In this document: positions 54,898 through 64,000 of the stretch, one piece after another | How the letters are laid out: every line of letters starts with the position of its first letter | How positions within the stretch are numbered: the stretch's first letter is position 1 | Assembly: GCA_019400425.1 (NCBI GenBank) | Contig: JAFREE010000001.1 | Span: 670,830-734,829 of the forward strand | Source of the DNA: Hymenochaete sp. R1 | Lineage: Eukaryota > Basidiomycota > Agaricomycetes > Hymenochaetales > Hymenochaetaceae | Reading direction: 5' to 3' | Length of the DNA stretch: 64,000 nucleotides | Notes under the pieces: model-generated | What the model saw: only the letters and a program-made list of their open reading frames with translations | The model's database searches: none | What the model was told of the DNA's origin: nothing | Translations under genes and position numbers: made by a program

Positions 54898-56373
54898 CAA
54901 CCCAACGAGAAAGCACTTCCAGGAATGATGCTATTAACGAAGAAACATACGCCGGAGGGCGGGTGGGCGTATAAGGCTCGATGGGTGCTACGAGGAGACC
55001 TTCAGAAGGAAGGCGAGGACTTTAACGATACATTCGCCAGTGCAGGTGACTACACGGTATATCGACTGGTCGCGTCATTCTCAGTTCTACTGGGAGCCAC
55101 GGTTGATGCCCTAGACATTACGGGTGCCTTTCTGAACGCCGTCATCGACAAACCGGATCTGGTTGCTGCCGTCCCACCATTCTTTGCCGCAGCCCACTTT
55201 CGTCATCCCGTTGCCGTTCTGCGCAAAAGCGTCTATGGATTAAAACAGTCACCCAAGAACTTCCTGGAGTGTCTGCGGTCCAAGATGACGTCTAAGGGCT
55301 ATACAAGCCTGATATCGGCCTCATCCTTGTACGTGAAGACCATCTTCGAGGGGGAGAAAGGGTTGAGAATGCGCAAGGTGATTGCGACATTCTGGGTCGA
55401 CGATGGTCTGGGAGTGGACACAGGGGGAGCGAGAAGGAAGGAAGAGGGCAAGATGGGGGTGTTTGTGGAGGATGTACGGTCGTTGTTCGAGCTGAAGGAA
55501 AAGGACATTACAGAAAGGAAGCAGATACTAGGAGTGACGATGGAGTGGAACCCGAAGGAAGGATGGCTGAAGATTTCAGTAGAGGAAAAGATCGATGGCC
55601 TACTAAAACAGTTTAGGATGGAAGACGCCAACCCGATAAACACACCGATGCAATCCGACACCTTAAGGATGTTCGAAGCGGACGAAGGACAGATAGACAC
55701 AAACTTCGCGTACCAATCTCTGGTCGGAGCATTACTATGGATAGGAACGGTAGCCCGGCCGGATATAGCATTCGCCGTGAATGTACTATCAAGGTATCTC
55801 ACGAAACCACGTCCCTCACAAGTTACAGCGGCGAAACGAGTCCTCCGATATCTTAAAGGCACTCGAAGCCTGGGAATTCTGTACAAACGAGCAGGTAATG
55901 GAATTCCAGTTCCAATAGCATTCTCGGATTCGGACTGGGGAGGGGACACCATCGACTTCAAATCAACCACAGGATACGTGGTAATGTTATGCGGCGCAGC
56001 CGTAGCATGGCGATCAAGAAAGCAAACGGTAGTGGCGAAATCTACTGCCGAAGCGGAATACATTGCTGCATCGGCGTGTGTTTCTGAAGCCAACTGGTTT
56101 AGGAATGTCTATGAAGAACTCGGCTACGCCCTTACGGATCCCACCACCGTTTTTGTAGATAACCGAGCAGCTATCCAAATGACGCAGAAGGACGTTCACC
56201 GGTCAAGGGCTAAAAGCATCGCGATACAGGTACACCACGTAAAGGATCACGTTAAACTGCGTAACGTTGATCTACCAAGAGTACGAGGAAATGAGAACCC
56301 AGCCGACATCTTCACAAAACCGTTACCAGTCGAACCTCACCGCCGATGCGTGGCAATGCTTGGTATGGCCTAG
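54898..56373 (+). CDS. Element 2 reverse transcriptase and RNase H, beyond the stop
   Basis: In frame with the preceding part and without its own start (first Met at 54925). It shows GGWAYKARWVLRGDLQ, ALDITGAFLNAVI, LRKSVYGLKQSPKNFLE, FWVDDGLGV (a WVDD form of the YVDD box), and LVGALLWIGTVARPDIAFAV. RNase H follows with AFSDSDWGGD, STAEAEYIAAS, HHVKDHVK and NPADIFTKPLP. The stop is TAG at 56371-56373, a few bases from the purine tract. All visible catalytic acidic residues are retained. Confidence 0.88.
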   Translation, partial: QPNEKALPGMMLLTKKHTPEGGWAYKARWVLRGDLQKEGEDFNDTFASAGDYTVYRLVASFSVLLGATVDALDITGAFLNAVIDKPDLVAAVPPFFAAAHFRHPVAVLRKSVYGLKQSPKNFLECLRSKMTSKGYTSLISASSLYVKTIFEGEKGLRMRKVIATFWVDDGLGVDTGGARRKEEGKMGVFVEDVRSLFELKEKDITERKQILGVTMEWNPKEGWLKISVEEKIDGLLKQFRMEDANPINTPMQSDTLRMFEADEGQIDTNFAYQSLVGALLWIGTVARPDIAFAVNVLSRYLTKPRPSQVTAAKRVLRYLKGTRSLGILYKRAGNGIPVPIAFSDSDWGGDTIDFKSTTGYVVMLCGAAVAWRSRKQTVVAKSTAEAEYIAASACVSEANWFRNVYEELGYALTDPTTVFVDNRAAIQMTQKDVHRSRAKSIAIQVHHVKDHVKLRNVDLPRVRGNENPADIFTKPLPVEPHRRCVAMLGMA

Positions 56374-56380
56374 TCGGGCC

Positions 56381-56389
56381 GAGGGGGAG
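56381..56389 (+). promoter_or_regulatory. Element 2 polypurine tract
   Basis: GAGGGGGAG directly precedes the 3' LTR, as expected of the plus-strand primer. Confidence 0.75.
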
Positions 56390-56584
56390 TGTTGGATGAG
56401 GAATGCGAAAGGGATGAACGACCGCGACTAGGCAGAATCGAAGTCTCGGAAAGTCTATTTCTTGTTCCGTTTTCTTGACAGTCCGACTTTCTTAATTAGT
56501 ACTTATTGTGCCATAACTTGTCAGGTATCAGAGCTGTTTCTCACTTACTATCATCTTCTGAGTTACGGCTGAGATAACTTGTCA
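56390..56584 (+). repeat. Element 2 3' LTR
   Basis: 195 bp, matching the 5' LTR except for one C-to-T difference at 56492. Confidence 0.95.
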
Positions 56585-56760
56585 CTTTCGTACTGTACTA
56601 CGGTGCATGTCGATGTTTCACCCAAGTGCGATGTGTCTCAAGAACAAGACGGCGAACATGAAAGTCACGTACCTCAAGGGTGCCGAGAATGGGTGAAGTA
56701 CGTATTTTCGACCACGTTGAATGGCAGGCTCGCTTCGATGGCGCATTTGACCGAACCCGA
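56585..56760 (-). pseudogene. ATP2: ATP2 pseudogene fragment B, N-terminal part beyond element 2
   Basis: On the minus strand it reads GTLEVRDFHVRRLVLETHRTW then RHAP, a stop and STK, running into the duplicated CTTTC. This corresponds to beta-subunit LEVQ...RLVLEVAQHLGE...RTIAMDxTEGLV, and the next residues, GLVRRQ, lie on the far side of element 2 at 51565. Removing the element and one target copy restores a continuous alignment. Confidence 0.72.
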
Positions 56761-56769
56761 CACAAAATC

Positions 56770-58450
56770 ATCCTTGATCTTACACAAATGAGTACCCGTC
56801 GAAAGCAGGCCATTTACAAGCGCGCATACATTTTTTTGATTCCATCTGTTTCGAGAACACAGTCAGCAGGCGTGTAGTATTCCCAGCATCGTTCTCGAAT
56901 ACCGTTTTTTTATGACAGCTAAATGGCAATCAGCTCGATAGAATACAAACAGGGGATGCACATACCATCTAGATGATCTACCTTTTTTTCGCTGTCTTCA
57001 ACTGTTCAGCACTCGTCATATAGTAATTTTGGTCGAAAAAAAGAGTGCGCAAACGCGCGTCATGACAAGGATTTCTGAAACAACTGTAACTGGAAAGATA
57101 GAAATGATTGCTATCAGAAGTAGCTGTAATGCCTACGAAAGCTATGTACACATTACAAATCTGTGCTTCTTTACACGACGTACCAAATCATCACGTTGGA
57201 GGCACTTGCACTCTGCATCTTTGACTTTCCTGTACGATCCATGGTCGTATCGGTCTTCTTGGAGGAGAGTACAGTGGGTCGCTCTTTGCCTATGAATGCT
57301 TTGAGATAGGTAAAGATTGATAAGGAGTGATATTACCGTGATCCTACTTTTCGTGGCGTTCGGGGTCTCCATTGTTGCAAGAAACGTATACTCGTCGCCT
57401 AAGACTCATCTTCTGCCTTGTTTACGTCTGCAACAACTAGTATTGCTGGGGTGGAGTTACTGCATTACGTTCCCTTCGAATCTAAGACTAACATCCCTTC
57501 GGACTTTGCTATCGGCACTGTGACAGTCTGAAACTGTATAAGTAAGGACTGCAAGTACATTCAGACGGCATATGCACCCTTATTGGATGAATTGGCTTCA
57601 GCCTCGGTGAGTTCTGCAGGCTGATGGTCAATATATGTGCCATCTTTATCGGGAAACAACTTTCCAACCTTGTCATTCTCCTCGTCGCAATTACTCGGGT
57701 TCATACTAGCAGCTGCCTCATCTTCACTGTAGTCGGAGGCAAGAAGTATAAGCCTTTTTTGGATGAAGCGCGAGCTTTTACTGACATGCTGGCCTGCGAT
57801 CTATTTGGCATCTTTTTTTTCTTTGCTCTTTGAAACTTTGATTGAGAACTTCCGCGCAGTTCTCGCAGCGTCATTGCCGGCGAAGAGTTTGACAGTCTTC
57901 GTGTGGGATCAGGATCCATTGACAACCAGAGACAGGTCGACACGGTCTCGCTCTCTCGAACTTAAGAATGGTCCCGTCTTAAGAAAACTTCGAGATTTGA
58001 CCTTTTGCTTTGGAGGGGCGAGCGTTGTGTGCACGTCGTAGAGTGGGAGAAGATGAAAGTGCAAAAAACGGATTTCGTAATTGCAGTGATATTCCGAACA
58101 TGAAAATAATCTAAGCTGAGTGGCTGGAGTTTGAGCATAGGGAAACAGAGATCGAAGCTTTGAGACACCTTAACAGAACGTTCCAGCATCATTCATCGTG
58201 TTACAAGTGACCAATTGTGTACATTTTTCTCGACCAATGACATTGCTGTTGTTGTAGTCGGGTTCGGGTTCGCGGTTGGGGTAAAAGACAATGACACGGG
58301 CGATGGTAAGTAGCGCCCTGTAGTCTACCCATTTTCGGGAATATTTTTTCACGTCAGTGCAGGCTGTCTACTACACCAGTAACACTAGTAACACCTCAAC
58401 TGAGTGATTGTGGGCGCTACGCGGCTACGGCCACTGGCAGTCCTACTGGC
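56770..58450. other. Region without a recognised gene
   Basis: 1.7 kb between the ATP2 fragment and the inverted duplicate. Only short frames occur and none resembles a known family. Confidence 0.3.
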
Positions 58451-58865
58451 TCAACCTGAAGTCAGGTATCCATCAGTCTAGACCAGATATTCGGATCTTG
58501 TCACTAATGAAAGGTGTTTATACGACGTACCATGGCCGGCCACCAATATGTTTCTTTTGAGTAATCCTTCGCGATTACTGTCTTGCAATCTATGCGCACC
58601 CAGGCGTTACTTCCAATGGCTCTCAATGACCACTGGCACGGCGGTGAGGTTCGGTCAGAAACATTTATTCTCGAAACAATCTGACGAGCTTTGAGTCTTC
58701 TTGGGGTTGCAACATCATGCAGAGACTGCGATACTGAGCTTCGTCCAGCACCGGAGGGCTTGCTCCGAGTCCTTCTATCTCTTCCTCGACCTGTGGTCGT
58801 CAAGATGGTGGGTATGGGTTCCACCAACTTGAACCTGGTCCCATCATCAATTGAAGCTTCCTTGG
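58451..58865 (-). pseudogene. Inverted partial duplicate of the Tudor/PWWP-like gene
   Basis: The minus strand repeats 48418-48827 almost base for base. It holds the exon encoding KLVEPIPTILTTTGRG through GSNAWVRID and KETYWWPAM, and the donor GTACGTCG. It also holds the intron with a few changes and small indels, and the first bases of the next exon. The encoded residues are the same over the exon apart from one near the left end. The exon has no splice partner beyond the copy. Presence of the intron shows a DNA-level duplication, not a retrocopy. Confidence 0.92.
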
Positions 58866-59537
58866 AGACTTTCTTTCGTTTCTAACAACGTATCACATCA
58901 AGACCAAGCACAGGACGAGATGTCGAGCATACGACGGGCCGAGACAGCATTGACGGCGGTAGGCAAAGGGATGAACAACAACTTGTAGGCCGTCGATGTC
59001 GTCAAACATAAATTGATCGCTGCAAAATGTGGGGAAAAGTTGAGCACTTTCGAGAACAAGTCGTCTTATCCTAGGATGCCCTCATTGAACTCCAGGACAA
59101 TACGGCAAACTCATTTCCCTCTGCCCGTCGATTCATCTCAGAAGTTTCATAGGACGGATTCCCGACCGTACGTGTAAATTTGCTTCCACTTTTCATCTTT
59201 CACCCCAACAACCAATTCCCTTAAGCTTACTACTTATGCTTTTCACTAGTTCTATCTTCGTCATCTCTCACACTTTTCATCTAAAACTTCCACCACCCAC
59301 TCTTTACTTGCTAAACTTTAATCTCGTAACATATACATTGATATATTCGTAAAAGACGTGATTTTTGGTTACTCAACCTCGAGCATTCTCGACGGCCCGC
59401 GTCGCCTGGTCAGAGCACGCGCCTGTTTTGTTCTCCATACTGCCCCGTGAGAGCTCCTGAGTCTCGCGTCTACGTTCTGCATCGCGACGCTTGTTTGAAT
59501 TTCACGCTGGTTTTGAGCTCACTTATTGTTGGCAAGG
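58866..59537. promoter_or_regulatory. Upstream region of the dioxygenase gene
   Basis: 0.67 kb before the start codon at 59538. It has a C/T-rich stretch (59190-59320) followed by an AT-rich patch (59320-59350), a layout common in basidiomycete promoters. No defined site is claimed. Confidence 0.35.
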
Positions 59538-61500
59538 ATGTCATCAGAAATACCAGGGAGAACAACGGTGAGCCTCTCGAATGCCATATTGTGGAAAGTT
59601 AGACTAACCGACCGACCCTCCAGCTTGTTGAAACCCCTTTAAAACACTTCGCTTTCAATGAGCACGCAGTTAACACATCTGGACCTGATGGCTTCGCGAC
59701 TCACACTGCTGAGGAAGAGGGTCTATCAGAAGAAGCAGCGCTCTCACTTACCCCCTCCCAGTTGAGCGACAAGAACAAGAAGGCCCTTTGCGAGCTTCAA
59801 GAACTCGCAGCGTTACTCTTGAAAGGAGGAAAGGTTCCGACAGGGTACCGTGAAATCCTCAATCCCATACTGCATTCGTACACAGAGGACAGCAACGCTC
59901 GCACACAATCGTTCCCTCCCCTCCAGGCCCGGGAAGAAAAGAGGGCTGCGATAAACAAGGGAAGGAAGGAGAGACGGAAGAAAAGCAAGCAGAAATCGAT
60001 ATCACCGAGTCGACCCTCCTCGAAATCCCTGAAAAGGAGAGCAAAAGAAAAGAAGACTGCGCGCTCGAAGACCCAGTCAACCGCCGCCCTCGCTGATAAA
60101 GCAGAAGAAGAAATGAGTTGGGACCCCGCAAAGAAAAGGACAGGAAAGAAAAAGGCATCCCATCGAAGAGAGCTGAGGAAGGACAAAGCTGCCCGCAGTG
60201 CTCGAACTTTGAGGAACGCCATTGGACTTAATCCTCTTCTGAAAGGGGTTCGCCTTCAACTTCGTCGCCGTTTACTTGGTAGGGCTACTACGTTCCGCTC
60301 GAGCGCCAGCATCAGCCAAGCCGATTTATCTCGCAGTCAACCGGCTCACATCGGCATAGGCATCAAAAAGAAGGAGAAAGATATCCTTCCGAAAACTGAT
60401 GATGTCGAGGAACTCAAGAGTATGGGCTATCAATACGTGACAGCTGATTTAAGGCAAGTTGTTCCGACTCAAACCCTATCTACTTTACTCATCATCAGGT
60501 GTAGTTCTCCGGCCCTGCTGACCGATTCGACCGGCCAGGTTGTTGCGGTCAGAGTCAAGCAGCCTCAGGGTGAGGGTTACTCGATGATATTGAATGGCGT
60601 TGAAGACGCCATCATTCGGGCTCAAAACATCGTAAAAACAAGCCACAAACACGGTCGTGGGACACACCCAACCTGCACTGTAGGCCGATCTACCGGAATG
60701 GGGTCAAAGGTTTACTCTTTAGTACTTTTCATCTAGTTTTTTTTCTGAGCTTATTCAACAGGTACCTCACATCTACAAGCTCAGCAAGACAGAGGAAGAG
60801 GCTATGTCAGACTTCCTCCACGATAAGAATGTGGTGAAGTATTCTACACACGTTGCAGGTGAGTACTGAAAGTCATTGCTATAGAGCATGGTTTAATTCT
60901 CCGGCAGTCAGTTATGCCACATTCTTTCCCGAACTGTTTGCTCTATATACATTGGAGAAGATAGCACTCACAATTCGAGCTCAGCTTGTGGAAGTATACC
61001 TCCCGGACTTGCCTTTTGACTGCATGTGTATAAACATGGGAGGCCGGGTTGTCACTGATTGGCACAGGGACTATCGGAACCTGGCCTGGGGACTGTGCGC
61101 CGTAGGAGTCTTCGGATCCTTCGATCATAGGTTAGGAGGTCAGCTGGTCCTTCACGAACTCAAGCTCATAGTAGAACTTATGAGAGGGGATCTAATTATT
61201 TTCCCTTCCGGGGTGATCACTCACCGTAATCTCCCCCTCTCTTCGCTCAGCGACGAGAGGTGGTCTTTGGCGTTCTTTACCCCTGGTGGGAATTTCCGAT
61301 GGCTTGGTCTAGGAGGCAATACTTTGACATCGCTATCTGCGGAGAAACGGAAAGAAGATAGTCGGGCAGGGGAGCAGAGATGGAAAGAAGGCCTGAAGCT
61401 CTTCAAACCAGCCTCTGATTATTTGCAGGAGGACGAAGATGGGGGATTTTACTGGCACAAGGATACAACTTCTACACTTCAATTTTGTTTCAATAAGTAG
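59538..61500 (+). CDS. TET/JBP-like Fe(II)/2-oxoglutarate dioxygenase
   Basis: The exon from ATG 59538 (MSSEIPGRTT) splices at a GT-AG intron to LVETPLKHFAFNEHAVN. A Lys/Arg-rich, probably nuclear or DNA-binding region follows (residues about 110-230). Later introns lie near 60452-60499 (GC-AG), 60710-60760 and 60860-60906. The C-terminal domain is a double-stranded beta-helix: INMGGRVVTDWHRDYRNLAW contains the H-x-D iron ligands (His codon 61063, Asp 61069), then LGGQLVLHELKLIVEL, GDLIIFPSGVITHRN (distal His, codon 61222) and DERWSLAFF (2OG-binding Arg), then GGNFRWL. 'NLAWGLCA' and 'GGxFRW' are typical of the dioxygenases expanded in agaricomycetes, which oxidise 5-methylcytosine in characterised members. 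All ligands are present and no stop interrupts the gene. Substrate is inference. Confidence 0.72.
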
Positions 61501-61984
61501 CCTAGCAGATTTTCCTACTCCACAAAATACAGGTTTATCACTGTTGGAATAGGGTGCTTCCCAGCTAAGACAAGTAAAGGCTCTGGCTCTGTTCGGCGAG
61601 TGTGCTTATGGATGCTAAAGGGTTACTCTTATGTCAGTGCACGCTTGCACAAGCATACATGCTCCCAAGTTCTGCGACCAAAGGAAACTTTGAAAAGGCA
61701 GAGCATGTGAAAGTATATGTATGTACAAGATTACAGTGTTTCCGAGAAACCGCGTCCTTGTAGGTGTGTACACGACCGCCACCAACGACGTATACGGTTG
61801 CCGTGGGGGTTCAGCTACAGACATAGGTCGCGTTGTTCCGAAGCTCGACCACGGTCGCGCACACACGCCGATGGCGAGGTTTTCCGGAAACGCTAGTATA
61901 ACTAGTGTGAGAGCACGCATAAGCAGGCATACCGAACACGGCCTCTGTCTCTTTCCATTGTCTTGCTCGATATTTTTTCACCTA

Positions 61985-62519
61985 CAATGCTTAAACGTTT
62001 TGTATTTGACGATTTCTGTTCCTATTTCATACAACCCACCGTTTGAGTGGGAGATCATCGCAGCCAGACAACCGCCAGGTGAGCTCAACCACCAACACTA
62101 GGCCGTCTGTCTGATTGGTTGCCCACCTACACAGCAGTACTTTGAGGAACACATACCGGCGATGAAGGTAGCGGCACTCCCTTCCCCTCCCCGTTCTATA
62201 TCTGTGCTTATGTGCTCACTCATCAACCCTCAAAGTGCAAGCTAACTCTCGGCCATTCCTTATCACCAAGAACACCACTTTCGTTCACATGTACTCGGAG
62301 TTTTCCGCTTCAGGAGCTGAATTTGAGGTACCTTTCATGGTGACACGTCTTGCATTTCTCATCATTTTTCAAGGTCATGCTTCGGATGAGAGCAGTCTTA
62401 AGGCCGAGGTTGGTTCTGATGCCGCTTTGGACAAGCAACTGTGTCACGGACTTGCACTGGGCCAATCAGCCGGTGAAGAGGAGCTCAGTTCTCTACCGTC
62501 AAGTGCTACTGTTATCTAA
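61985..62519 (+). other. Possible spliced gene fragment, unrecognised
   Basis: Three short open blocks can be joined at plausible splice signals: YNPPFEWEIIAARQPPG, QYFEEHIPAMK, and FLITKNTTFVHMYSEFSASG, then an acidic tail ending at 62519. The fit is suggestive only, and no family is recognised. Confidence 0.22.
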
Positions 62520-64000
62520 GTAGAATGAATCTGTGATGCTGCTCAGCCGAAAGTAAGAGGAGGATCCACTGTCTTACATGGTATTAAACCCCACAGAGGT
62601 ATGAGATTTGACACGGCACTGGCACATCGTTTCTGAACTAATCTATTTACAGGTAGCGTCACCTTGTACCACCCACCGTCCTCCACATCTACTGCCCCAA
62701 AGCTTGCACGAAACGGTCCAGTAGCTACCCCCTCCACTTCTTCGAATATACCGAAGATGAATGGCTCCATGAAATCATGTTCGAAGAGCTCTTCGAATCT
62801 TTCATGCCGTGCTTCTGTTCCATCCCTCGAACTTTCAGAAAGTGTGGACCGAGGCTGCCATCGAGGCCGGGGTGCTAGCCTGGCAAGTGGCCCAGGCGTG
62901 ATGAGGGACCCGGTGAGGATGTGGCCGGCATCGGCTTTGGTAGAAGTAGCGATCTTAGAAGGCCGGCCAAATGAACGAGTGGTCCGGCCTTTTCCCATGA
63001 CTGCTCATGCAGAGCTGAATCTCACGGTGCTTCACGGTGCTGAGCATGACTCTGGGCTCTCGAGCGCGCAGGCACGGAGAGCCAGCCACAGACATGACCC
63101 TTTTCTCGAAGGTGTTTGCATCGGCAGTGTGCCAGCAGTCGGTAGGTCCATGGGTTAATGCTTAGTAGAGAGAACTCACCCAGACCGACTTAATTTGCCC
63201 CTCAGGTGTGTCTACTTGCTTCCCGCCCTTCGAGGAGAACGGAGGAATAGCTCTTAAGCAGAGGCCTCTACTCATCGATCTCCCTGGGTTGACAGCTTTG
63301 CCCCGACCGAGAAAATGAGCATGTTCCTTCCTGTCAAGTCATCCCTACTTCACTGTGAGGCAGTCGAGGTCAACTCACCTAGCCACACCACTCAGCCACA
63401 TCTGAACTAGGTTACCTGGCTCCCGCTCACTCGAGTCGAAGAGTCCATGCATCGAACTTCCTTTCCCACGGTGCCTCCTGATGGAAACAGGATCTACTCC
63501 GTTAGCCAGGAGATTTGAGGTTCGGCTAGGCTTACAGCAGCATTGAATGGGGCCTAGGGCGTTTGTCATTAAGGCAGAGCTGCTGAGGTCCATCTGCAGG
63601 GGTAGCTGGGTGTTTGTCGTACACTTGCGACTCGATACCAGAGGAAGGGGCGGGCTGCGTGAGTGCTGAATCCGATCGCAAGCTAGTCACTGACCACCCA
63701 ACTCGAAATGCTGCTGTAGAGAGCTAGACACAGTTGCCCCTCAGCCTTCAAAGCCGGGCTCGAGGAATGAGGAGCTTTCGTGATCCTACCGGAATATTTG
63801 GAGATGGTGTCAAAGAGCTGGGAGTCTGCTGATTTTGCACGGGAATCACTGGTTTGAGATTGAAAAGCCCGGGAGGATGAGGGGTGAAGGGCGCCTTCTC
63901 ACCAGCTCACTGGCAGTTGTCAGCCCTCCCTGCTGTCGGAGCCGCGGTTGGCCGTGCTAAGTGGCACTTTGCCCGCCTTAGACTGATTTCTCAGCCTCCA
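62520..64000. other. Region without a clear gene
   Basis: One frame (62664-63158) is open for 164 residues, but its composition is Ser/Pro/Arg-rich with no motif. The last 800 bases have no meaningful frame. A gene could enter from the right of the window. Confidence 0.3.

Larger units (their letters stand above)
51566..56584 (+). mobile_element. Ty1/copia LTR retrotransposon, element 2 (nearly intact)
   Basis: A 5019 bp element on the plus strand with 195-bp LTRs at 51566-51760 and 56390-56584 that differ at one site by eye (C at 51668, T at 56492). The target duplication CTTTC is perfect (51561-51565, 56585-56589). The coding order gag-protease-integrase-RT-RNase H is copia-type. The open frame is interrupted once, by an in-frame TGA at 54895-54897. 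It has inserted into an ATP2 pseudogene. It is a different family from element 1: the LTRs are unrelated in sequence, but the primer-binding site is the same. Confidence 0.95.

Noticed and set aside
62664..63158. 164-residue open frame as a gene
   Set aside because: Composition is biased and motif-free, and the opposite strand is open over the same stretch; not enough to call.

Overview
This is a eukaryotic nuclear window from a filamentous fungus, most likely an agaricomycete (Basidiomycota). The evidence is gene density, genes split by many 50-80 bp GT-AG introns, and gene families: a PITSLRE-type CDK, fungal Pom152, a PPxY alpha-arrestin and a 2-oxoglutarate dioxygenase of the TET/JBP type expanded in mushrooms. 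No bacterial features, CRISPR arrays, rRNA or convincing tRNA genes were seen.

The left part (1-29.9 kb) is compact housekeeping sequence on both strands. In order it holds: a multi-pass membrane protein; RNA polymerase III subunit Rpc37/RPC5; a Rab5/Ypt5 GTPase; an alpha-arrestin; a Swi1-like chromatin-remodelling subunit; a tail-anchored thioredoxin; an ABM-domain mono-oxygenase-like protein; CDK11; telomere protein Rap1; mitochondrial D-2-hydroxyglutarate dehydrogenase; Pom152; inorganic pyrophosphatase; gamma-tubulin complex GCP4; and an unrecognised coiled-coil protein. The genes are functionally unrelated and sit convergently or divergently with short shared intergenic regions.

The middle and right part (30.2-59 kb) is an accessory, decaying region. 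It holds two nearly complete Ty1/copia LTR retrotransposons with perfect 5-bp target duplications: element 1 at 30223-35391 (minus) and element 2 at 51566-56584 (plus). Each is broken by one lesion, a frameshift or an in-frame stop. Both carry a primer-binding site matching an initiator-tRNA anticodon stem-loop (Copia-like half-tRNA priming). Around them lie older copia fragments, an LRR/RhoGEF pseudogene, two pseudogene fragments of mitochondrial ATP synthase F1-beta (one split by element 2) and a broken NDUFA13/GRIM-19 copy. One apparently live gene with Tudor/PWWP-like folds lies here (47991-50652); a 0.4 kb piece of it, intron included, is duplicated in inverted orientation at 58451-58865.

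The right end (59.5-61.5 kb) carries an apparently intact TET/JBP-like Fe(II)/2OG dioxygenase gene with a probable GC-AG intron. The last 2.5 kb shows no convincing gene.

Exon joins were read by eye from splice signals and reading-frame continuity; outer limits of genes are firmer than every internal junction.
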